From Streptomyces longispororuber (lineage in GTDB: Bacteria; Actinomycetota; Actinomycetes; Streptomycetales; Streptomycetaceae), in contig NZ_BNBT01000096.1 in NCBI RefSeq assembly GCF_014656095.1, positions 1 through 33,677 on the forward strand: 33,677 bases of DNA. The letters are read 5' to 3'. Shown here one piece after another: positions 28,864 through 33,677 of this stretch (positions are counted from its first letter, which is position 1; every line of letters begins with the position of its first letter). Made by a program: the position numbers and the translations under genes. The notes beneath the pieces were generated by a model, which saw nothing but the letters and a program-made list of their open reading frames with translations, searched no databases and was not told the DNA's origin.

Positions 28864-29359
28864 GGCACAGCTCCCTGATGCGCGTGGCCTGCCGCGGGTA
28901 CGCGGCCGCCAGCGCGGCCGGGTCCCCGCCCTCGTAGTCCCGCTCCATGAACCCGGGCGCCATGGTGGTGCCGAACAGCGACCAGGCGCCGCCGTCCCGG
29001 ACCCGGGCGCCCATCCAGGTCCCGGCCGGTACGACGACCTGGAACTCGTGGTCGGCGCCGAGCAGGCGCAGTTCGTCGCCGCCGTCCGGGCGCAGCAGGA
29101 GCAGTTCCAGCGGGTCGCCCCGGTAGAAGTGCCAGACCTCGTCGATGGGGAGGCGGTGCAGGGCGGAGAAGTCGCCGGGCTCGGCGGTGAGCAGCATGAT
29201 GATGGCCGAGCCCGCGGGCCGCCCGGTCGCGTCCGGCGGGCCCGCCCAGGTCCGGCGGAACCGCCCGCCCTCGAAGACCAGGGGTTCGAGCCCGTACCGG
29301 GCCACCAGCTCCTCAGGGGCCACCAGTTCCTCAGGGGCCACCAGTTCCTCAGGGGTCAC
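28856..29359 (-). CDS. Cupin protein (DUF985 type) with triplicated N-terminal hexapeptide
   Basis: A 167-residue cupin. The core reads GDFSALHRLPIDEVWHFYRG (63-82) with probable metal ligands His68, Glu74 and His77. 'QVVVPAGTWMGARV' and 'GTTMAPGFMERDYEGG' follow, the DUF985/cupin_5 pattern. Members are predicted sugar or nucleotide-sugar related, without a firm function. The N terminus is VTPEEL-VAPEEL-VAPEEL-VARYGLEPL; family members (from memory) have one such unit before ARYGLEPL, so two extra copies were gained through an 18-bp tandem repeat. GTG 29359 has GGGAG 6 bases upstream. The downstream SDR gene overlaps by 8 bases. Confidence 0.88.
   Translation of the reverse strand: MTPEELVAPEELVAPEELVARYGLEPLVFEGGRFRRTWAGPPDATGRPAGSAIIMLLTAEPGDFSALHRLPIDEVWHFYRGDPLELLLLRPDGGDELRLLGADHEFQVVVPAGTWMGARVRDGGAWSLFGTTMAPGFMERDYEGGDPAALAAAYPRQATRIRELCRD
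29301..29354. repeat. Three 18-bp coding repeats in the cupin gene
   Basis: Units at 29301-29318, 29319-29336 and 29337-29354; the last two are identical (GCCACCAGTTCCTCAGGG) and the first differs by one base. They encode the VAPEEL repeats at the protein's N terminus. Confidence 0.9.
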
Positions 29360-29450
29360 CGCGTACTCCCGTTCCGTCGTCCCACCAGTGAGAGCGCCGC
29401 CGCGGGCGGGCACCGCCGGACGCCGGGCCTGACCGCGGCGGCTGGGCCTG

Positions 29451-29645
29451 CTACCGACGCTGTAACCACCACACCACGAAGGAGAACAGGGCGGTACCCG
29501 CCGCCGTGCTGGCCCCCTTCGCCACGTTGGCCACCGCCGAACGTCCCCAGCGGTTCCAGTGTTTGCCCGCCACGGCACGGATGACTGTGCCCGTGGAGTC
29601 GCTAGACTTCACTTCGAGTGTCCTTTCCTGGATCTGGATGCTCAT
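29451..29645 (-). CDS. Small protein with C-terminal membrane segment
   Basis: A 64-residue protein. The N half is polar (SIQIQERTLEVKSSDSTGTV), the middle is basic with Trp (VAGKHWNRWGRSAVANVAKG), and the C terminus is one membrane segment AAGTALFSFVVWWLQRR. A basic end after a Trp-rich helix would place the tail at the membrane face. Codon use is less GC-biased than in the flanking genes. No family recognised. ATG 29645 lacks a good ribosome site and an 8-bp inverted repeat lies directly upstream. It marks the left border of the lower-GC patch. Confidence 0.6.
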   Translation of the reverse strand: MSIQIQERTLEVKSSDSTGTVIRAVAGKHWNRWGRSAVANVAKGASTAAGTALFSFVVWWLQRR

Positions 29646-29648
29646 CCA

Positions 29649-29691
29649 GGGAGCCCAAGGTCGTTGCTTGCCGGCGGGACCGCGGGCTCCC
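29649..29691. repeat. 8-bp inverted repeat before the 64-residue gene
   Basis: GGGAGCCC (29649-29656) and GGGCTCCC (29684-29691) are perfect complements separated by 27 bases. On the minus-strand message the second arm ends only a few bases before ATG 29645, so the structure could cover the ribosome landing site. Confidence 0.5.
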
Positions 29692-29702
29692 TCGCCATGC
29701 CG

Positions 29703-29840
29703 TCAGGCGTCGTCTATCGCCTGAAGCGTGCTTCTCTTCGGATATCTGCCGTTTTCCAACCGCTTTTGCCTTTCATGGTGAATTTCCGCGAACTTTGCCT
29801 CAAATGCACCCTTGGCAAGTCCTGGCCACGCCTTGATAAT
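29703..29840 (-). other. Open frame without a start, possible gene remnant
   Basis: The minus-strand frame ending at 29703 reads 'GIIKAWPGLAKGAFEAKFAE' then IHHERQKRLENGRYPKRSTL and QAIDDA, a charged helical sequence with natural-looking composition. No ATG, GTG or well-placed TTG begins it; upstream it becomes the antisense of the DUF397 gene. It may be the end of a decayed gene. A 20-residue ATG frame at 29776-29714 is also present but has no ribosome site. Confidence 0.35.
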
Positions 29841-29872
29841 TCCCCTGGGTGTCGAAGCGGGGAGGGTGAGTG

Positions 29873-30058
29873 ATGGCGGATGGTTCTCGGTGGCGGAAAA
29901 GCTCCTACAGTGGTTCGAGTGAGGAATGCGTAGAAGTGTATTTCGGGACTCTGCTACGTGTCCGGGACTCCAGGTGTATGAGTGCGGGAAACCTGACTTA
30001 CACCGCTTCGGCGTGGCGGTACTTTCTCGCCGCATTGAAAAGGTCAGAGGAGCAGTGA
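29873..30058 (+). CDS. DUF397 protein
   Basis: A 61-residue single-domain protein with the full DUF397 pattern: WRKSSYSGSSEECVEV, VRDSR, then an aromatic strand LTYTASAWRYFLAALK. The usual Gly/Asn after SGS is replaced by SSEE, and the central loop is short. DUF397 proteins pair with XRE/DUF5753 regulators in actinomycetes; the Scr1/Scr2 pair of S. coelicolor (from memory) affects antibiotic production, and toxin-antitoxin behaviour has been proposed. ATG 29873 has GGGAGG 7 bases upstream. Its last 15 bases overlap the end of the convergent XRE gene, an unusual tail-to-tail layout. Confidence 0.92.
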   Translation: MADGSRWRKSSYSGSSEECVEVYFGTLLRVRDSRCMSAGNLTYTASAWRYFLAALKRSEEQ

Positions 30059-30913
30059 CTCTTCGGTGAGCTCCTTGGCGACACTCCTCTCCACCTTCCA
30101 AAAAGCGTCGAGGTAGTCGGCGGGCTGCTTCTTCTTTCCGCCGCTCGGAGTGCGCTCGCTGAGCAGTACCTCACCGTCCGGCGTTTCGAGATAGGCGACG
30201 ATGTCGTCATCGCTTCCCTCGAACTCGAACACTGCGTAAGGGGTCCTGAAGAAGGGGTAGATTCCTGCGCTGAACGGCACGTACATGACCGTCACATTCG
30301 GCATGTCGTTCGCTGCGAGCAATTGCTCGTGCTGCTGCCGCATGACGGCCTCGCTGCCGATGACGCGGCGCAGGGCCGCTTCGTCAAGGATGAAGAAGAA
30401 CTGTCCTGACTCCGGCGTGATGACGCGCTGCTGGCGCTCCAGGCGGAGCTGGATACGCGCCTCCATCTCTTCTCGGTCGCCGGACATGCCTCCCTCTTGC
30501 GTGAACCCGCCCAGCAGCGCGCGCATGTACGCCTCCGTCTGCAGCAGGCCCGGCATGACGTTCCGCTCGAACGCCCGCACGATGGAGGCCGATCCCTCGT
30601 AGGCCAGGTAGGCCTGGAATTCCGGGCTCGCGACCGAGCGGTACGGCCAGTACCACGGCAGTTGGCGGGCGGAACGCGCGAGTTCCAGGAGTGCCTCGTG
30701 GTCTTCTTCGTTCACCTGGTACTTCGTGAGGAGAGCCATCACGTCCGTGACGCTCACCCCGATCTTTCCGTTCTCGATCCGGATCAGCTTTGACGGGGAC
30801 CAGTCAAGATCCTCGGCCACTTGGCGCTGAGTCAAATTCGCTGCTTCGCGGGCCTTCCGCAGCCGGTCACGGAGGCGCTGGCGGAGGAAAAGCGGGTTCT
30901 GGCTGGTCGGCAT
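30044..30913 (-). CDS. XRE-family regulator with DUF5753 domain
   Basis: A 289-residue protein. The N-terminal XRE helix-turn-helix is at about 12-68 (LRDRLRKAREAANLTQRQVA, then EDLDWSPSKLIRIENGK). The DUF5753 domain runs from about 90 to 280, with 'ERNVMPGLLQTEAYMRALL', 'RLERQQRVI', 'FILDEAALRRVIGSEAVMRQ' and 'DMPNVTVMYVPFSAGIYPFF'. This is the standard partner of DUF397 proteins. ATG 30913 follows GAAGGGG. GC content is clearly lower than in the flanking genes. The gene ends inside the DUF397 gene on the other strand, so the two messages are complementary at their 3' ends. Confidence 0.94.
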   Translation of the reverse strand: MPTSQNPLFLRQRLRDRLRKAREAANLTQRQVAEDLDWSPSKLIRIENGKIGVSVTDVMALLTKYQVNEEDHEALLELARSARQLPWYWPYRSVASPEFQAYLAYEGSASIVRAFERNVMPGLLQTEAYMRALLGGFTQEGGMSGDREEMEARIQLRLERQQRVITPESGQFFFILDEAALRRVIGSEAVMRQQHEQLLAANDMPNVTVMYVPFSAGIYPFFRTPYAVFEFEGSDDDIVAYLETPDGEVLLSERTPSGGKKKQPADYLDAFWKVERSVAKELTEESLLL

Positions 30914-31279
30914 GACATCCCCTTCTCGTCTCGGAAAGGTGATGCTACGGCTAGCTGTCGGCATGCACCTCCGCAATCGTCGATCCAGCCCATCGGCTCC
31001 ACTCCAATGGGTTGTTGCCGGTCAGCGATATGACGATCGAGCGGTGGCAGAGCGTCCGGCCCCTGACCGGGCGGTGGACCCTCGCCAGACGCCGTCACGC
31101 GCCCCGGCAGTGTGCTATCTCGCTTTCAGCATCAAGGCCCGGCTGACCACGCGCAAGACTCAGGAAAGAGATCACGCGAGAGGTGGGGCGGCGGGAAAGC
31201 GAACAGGCTGGAGAAACGGATGGTTCCGTAAAATCTTCGGATCACCCGCGGAATCCGGACCCTAGGGGTTGCGGGCCGC
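30914..31279. other. 366-base spacer right of the XRE gene
   Basis: No supported gene. GC content rises towards the right. Open frames on both strands have no ribosome site. A small stem (GCGGG with CCCGC around 31271-31289) overlaps the end of the ATPase gene and may terminate it. Confidence 0.45.
30948..30976 (-). promoter_or_regulatory. Possible XRE gene promoter
   Basis: On the minus strand TTGCGG (30976-30971), a 17-base spacer and TAGCCG (30953-30948) lie 35 bases before ATG 30913. The -10 match is poor. Confidence 0.35.
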
Positions 31280-33475
31280 CTAACCCGCGGTGCCGTCAGG
31301 CGTGAGGAGCGCCGTGAGTGCCGTGTCCACGTCCGTGGTGTGGCCGGTGCGCAGGGCGCGTGCCGAGGCGGCGTCGCCGAGGAGGCGGCGGGTGGCGTCC
31401 TCGCAGGCGCGGCGCGCGGCGAGGAGGTCCGGGGAGCCGAGCCGGGGCGAGCCGATGGTCTCCCAGACCTGGTCGGCGACGCCCAGGCAGTGCGCGGCCC
31501 GCGCGGCGCGGCCGGAGGCGACGGCGGCGCAGGCCAGCACGTCCAGGGCCATGGCGATGCCGAGGTGGTCGCTGAGGCGGCGCTTGCCCGCGATGGCGGC
31601 GCGCGCGTGGGCCGCGGCCGGTTCCGCCCGCTCCTGGCCGAGCGCGGCGAGCGCCTGGAGGTAGTCCGCCCAGGCGCGCAGCCAGATGTCGCCGCGCCGG
31701 GCGCACTCGGCGCCGAGCAGGTCGGCGACGGCCGCGGCCTGCGCGTACCGGCCCAGGTGGACGTAGGCGAAGGCCCGGGCGGTCTGGACGAGCCCCCAGG
31801 CGGGGACGGAGCGGCTGTGGGCGGGCGGGGGGCCGTGGGCCGCCTCCAGCACCGCGGCGGCTTCCGCGAGGCGGCCCCGGACCGCGTGGATGCCGCCGTC
31901 CAGGTGCGCCGCGGCGTACTGCGTGGCCGCCCGGTCCGCGGCGTCCCGCGCGGGCGTCTCGGCCACCGCCGCACGGAAGGCGGCCGCGCAGTGCCGGGCG
32001 GCCTCCCCGTCGCCCTGGGCGAGGGCGATGAGGCCGCGGGCCCACACGGCCCGCGCGCGCACGGGCCCGGCCCGGGGCGGCAGGGCGAGCGCCCGGTCCA
32101 GGTAGTGGCCGCCCTCCCGGGGCAGGCCGCAGGCGAACCAGACGAACCACAGCGTGCCGCTCAGCTCCTGGGCGGTGCCGCCGTCCTGTTGGACCAGACA
32201 GAACTCCAGGGCCGCGCGGAAGTTCGGGTGCTCGGCGGCCGTCCTGCCGTACCAGGCCGTCTGGTCGGGGCCGAACCACGCGGCCTCGGCGGTGCGGGCC
32301 AGCGCCCGGTAGTGGTCGCGGTGGCGGCCGCGCACCTCGTGCTCCTCGCCGAGGCCGCGCAGCCAGAACGCCCCGAACTCGCGGATGGTGTCCAGCATCC
32401 GGTAGCGCTCACCGGCGCCGGCGGGCTGCCACTCCAGGATGGATCCCTGCGCCAGCAGCGCGAGCAGGCGCGGCACCTCCGCCGCGGGCAGCCGGTCGTC
32501 GGCGCACACCGCGCGGGCCGCGTCCACGTCGAAGTGCCCGGCGAACACCGAGAGCCGCGCCCACAGCAGCCGTTGGTCCGGGGTGCAGAGCTGGTGGCTC
32601 CAGCCGATGGCGGTGCGCAGCGCCTGGTGCCAGGGCGGGTCCGCCCCGTAGTCCGCCTGCCGGGTCTCGCCGAGCACCGCGAAGCGGTCCGCGAGGCGCC
32701 GGTTGAGCGCGGCCGGGGTCATCTCCCGCAGCCGGGCGGCGGCCAGTTCGATGGCCAGCGGCAGCCCTTCGAGGCGGCGGCAGAGCGCCGCCACCTCCCC
32801 GGCGTCCGCGCCGGTGAGGCCCACGCCGGTCGCCGCCGCGCGCCGGGCGAGCAGCGCCACCGCGTCCGCCTCGGGCAGCGGGCCGAGGGGGACGACGTCC
32901 TCGACGGGCAGGCCGAGCGGGCGGCGGCTGGTGGCGAGGACGCGCAGCCCCGGGGCCACGGTGAGCAGGGTGGCCGCCGCCTCGGCGCAGTCGCGGACCA
33001 GGTGCTCGCAGGTGTCCAGGACGAGCAGCAGCCGCCGCCCGGCGACGTACTCCGAGACCACCTCCAGGACGGGCCGGGTGGTGCGGTCCACCAGCGGCAG
33101 CGCCTCGGCGACCGCGTACGCGAGCAGCGCCCCGTCCTGGAGCGGGGACAGGTCCACCCACCAGACGCCGTCGGCGAAGCGCGGCAGCAGCTCGGCGGCG
33201 GCCCGGCGCGCCAGCCGGGTCTTGCCGACGCCACCCACGCCCGTCAGCGTCACCAGGCGCTGGTGGGCGAGGCGTTCGGTCAGCTCCGCCAGCTCGTCCG
33301 TCCGTCCGACCAGCTCGGAGTCCTGCCCGCCGGGCGGGCGGGCCGCCTGCGGGCCGCGGGCCTGCGCCACGTTCGCCCCCTGTGTGTCTCCGCCGAGGCG
33401 GTCCGGTCCGTGCGGCGCGCGCCGCGCCGGCCCGCGGGAGCGGGCCGGACCACGGGACTGTGGCGAATCGGCCAC
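31280..33475 (-). CDS. STAND-type ATPase/TPR regulator lacking a LuxR output domain
   Basis: This is a 731-residue protein. Residues 1-50 are a basic Pro/Gly/Arg-rich head. The NTPase domain starts with SELVGRTDELAEL and has Walker A GVGGVGKT (79-86), Walker B LLLVLDTCEH (149-158), a sensor VLATSRRPLG and the GLPLAIELAAARL word. A winged-helix-like part and a long TPR-like helical array follow to the C terminus. Relatives in Streptomyces usually carry an N-terminal BTAD or a C-terminal LuxR DNA-binding domain; this one ends TALTALLTPDGTAG with neither. GTG 33475 is the first start; GTG at 33367 (before AQARGPQ) has a better GGGGG site. The role is probably signalling by assembly, with output unknown. 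Confidence 0.88.
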   Translation of the reverse strand: MADSPQSRGPARSRGPARRAPHGPDRLGGDTQGANVAQARGPQAARPPGGQDSELVGRTDELAELTERLAHQRLVTLTGVGGVGKTRLARRAAAELLPRFADGVWWVDLSPLQDGALLAYAVAEALPLVDRTTRPVLEVVSEYVAGRRLLLVLDTCEHLVRDCAEAAATLLTVAPGLRVLATSRRPLGLPVEDVVPLGPLPEADAVALLARRAAATGVGLTGADAGEVAALCRRLEGLPLAIELAAARLREMTPAALNRRLADRFAVLGETRQADYGADPPWHQALRTAIGWSHQLCTPDQRLLWARLSVFAGHFDVDAARAVCADDRLPAAEVPRLLALLAQGSILEWQPAGAGERYRMLDTIREFGAFWLRGLGEEHEVRGRHRDHYRALARTAEAAWFGPDQTAWYGRTAAEHPNFRAALEFCLVQQDGGTAQELSGTLWFVWFACGLPREGGHYLDRALALPPRAGPVRARAVWARGLIALAQGDGEAARHCAAAFRAAVAETPARDAADRAATQYAAAHLDGGIHAVRGRLAEAAAVLEAAHGPPPAHSRSVPAWGLVQTARAFAYVHLGRYAQAAAVADLLGAECARRGDIWLRAWADYLQALAALGQERAEPAAAHARAAIAGKRRLSDHLGIAMALDVLACAAVASGRAARAAHCLGVADQVWETIGSPRLGSPDLLAARRACEDATRRLLGDAASARALRTGHTTDVDTALTALLTPDGTAG

Positions 33476-33561
33476 GCACCGTCACCGGAGGTGGCACAGT
33501 ACCCGCACGCAAGGGGTGCGTGGGCGTCATCCGGACTTCGCCTGACGGTTGGGGAGCTGCT

Positions 33562-33677
33562 GTGGGCACGCGGCACGGACGGGGAACCGCGGCTGTGGGC
33601 ACGCGGCACGGGCGGGCGGCCGTGGCCGTCGGCACGCGGCACCGACGGGCGGCCGGGGCACCGGCCGGGGCCGTGCG
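33562..33677 (+). CDS. Start of an unidentified gene, cut by the window edge
   Basis: GTG 33562 is preceded by GGGGAG at 5 bases, a strong ribosome site, and the frame is open to the edge (38 codons). The reading has three copies of VGTRHGR or VGTRHRR and is Ala/Gly/Arg-rich. The repeated DNA unit is GTGGGCACGCGGCACGG. It would diverge from the ATPase gene with an 86-base gap. Too little is present to name it. Confidence 0.4.
   Translation, partial: MGTRHGRGTAAVGTRHGRAAVAVGTRHRRAAGAPAGAV

Noticed and set aside
30912..31265. Plus-strand 117-codon frame in the spacer right of the XRE gene
   Set aside because: No ribosome site, no domain, and it begins on the antisense of the XRE leader.
1..33677. 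tRNA, rRNA, insertion sequences, att sites
   Set aside because: No cloverleaf, rRNA words, transposase or integrase motifs were seen. The left and right edges of the lower-GC patch show no matching direct repeats by eye.

Overview
The window is about 33.7 kb of very GC-rich DNA. Third codon positions are almost all G or C, GTG starts are common, and divergent and tightly overlapping gene pairs alternate. Together with a snapalysin gene, an Asp23/AmaP cluster and an XRE/DUF397 pair, this points to a Streptomyces or close relative chromosome. I see no rRNA, tRNA, CRISPR array, transposase or integrase.

Layout. (1) 138-2797, minus: an envelope-stress cluster of two Asp23/Gls24 proteins, a 61-residue membrane protein, a DUF6286-type protein and AmaP. 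A 'P10 family' protein diverges from it at 2890-3897. (2) 4092-7365: an enoyl-CoA hydratase-like protein, a 73-residue helix-turn-helix protein and an ABC-F ATPase. (3) 7481-10509: a PQQ/beta-propeller-like membrane protein whose N terminus is an 18-bp minisatellite, a zinc metallopeptidase of the YpfJ type and a VOC protein. (4) 10549-13645: two head-to-head genes that both appear to lack their 5' ends, one an unrecognised regulator-like protein and one a PhoX phosphatase. (5) 13723-15662: the divergent snpR/snpA pair (LysR regulator and snapalysin) with a good LysR operator between them. (6) 15687-20245: a FUSC transporter-like protein, a membrane-anchored EEP-fold hydrolase and a membrane protein of unknown role. 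(7) 20317-22940: a DrrA/DrrB-type ABC exporter and a divergent small membrane protein. (8) 22999-25407: a secreted SGNH hydrolase and a divergent LysR regulator. (9) 25432-27856: a TetR repressor divergent from a 14-TM MFS exporter, with two identical-format palindromes bracketing the exporter promoter. (10) 28069-29359: an SDR oxidoreductase overlapping a DUF985-type cupin. (11) 29451-31279: a visibly lower-GC patch with a 64-residue membrane protein, a DUF397 protein and an XRE/DUF5753 regulator. (12) 31280-33475: a STAND-type ATPase without a LuxR output domain, and the start of a divergent gene at the right edge.

How the parts work together. Most of the window is local regulator-target pairs: SnpR-SnpA, TetR-MFS, LysR-SGNH and XRE-DUF397. 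The Asp23 cluster is the one multi-gene system. All its soluble parts, and both ends of the neighbouring 'P10' protein, share one sequence pattern (a 'GV' turn, a beta strand, a long helix starting near 'VARAVR', and a last strand), so the whole locus may be built from one fold.

Most unusual points: the head-to-head double truncation near 11.84 kb; the Asp23-like duplication hidden in the P10-family protein; three separate in-frame 18-bp repeat expansions at N termini of unrelated genes; and a dispersed intergenic repeat whose core appears five times, once as a textbook terminator.
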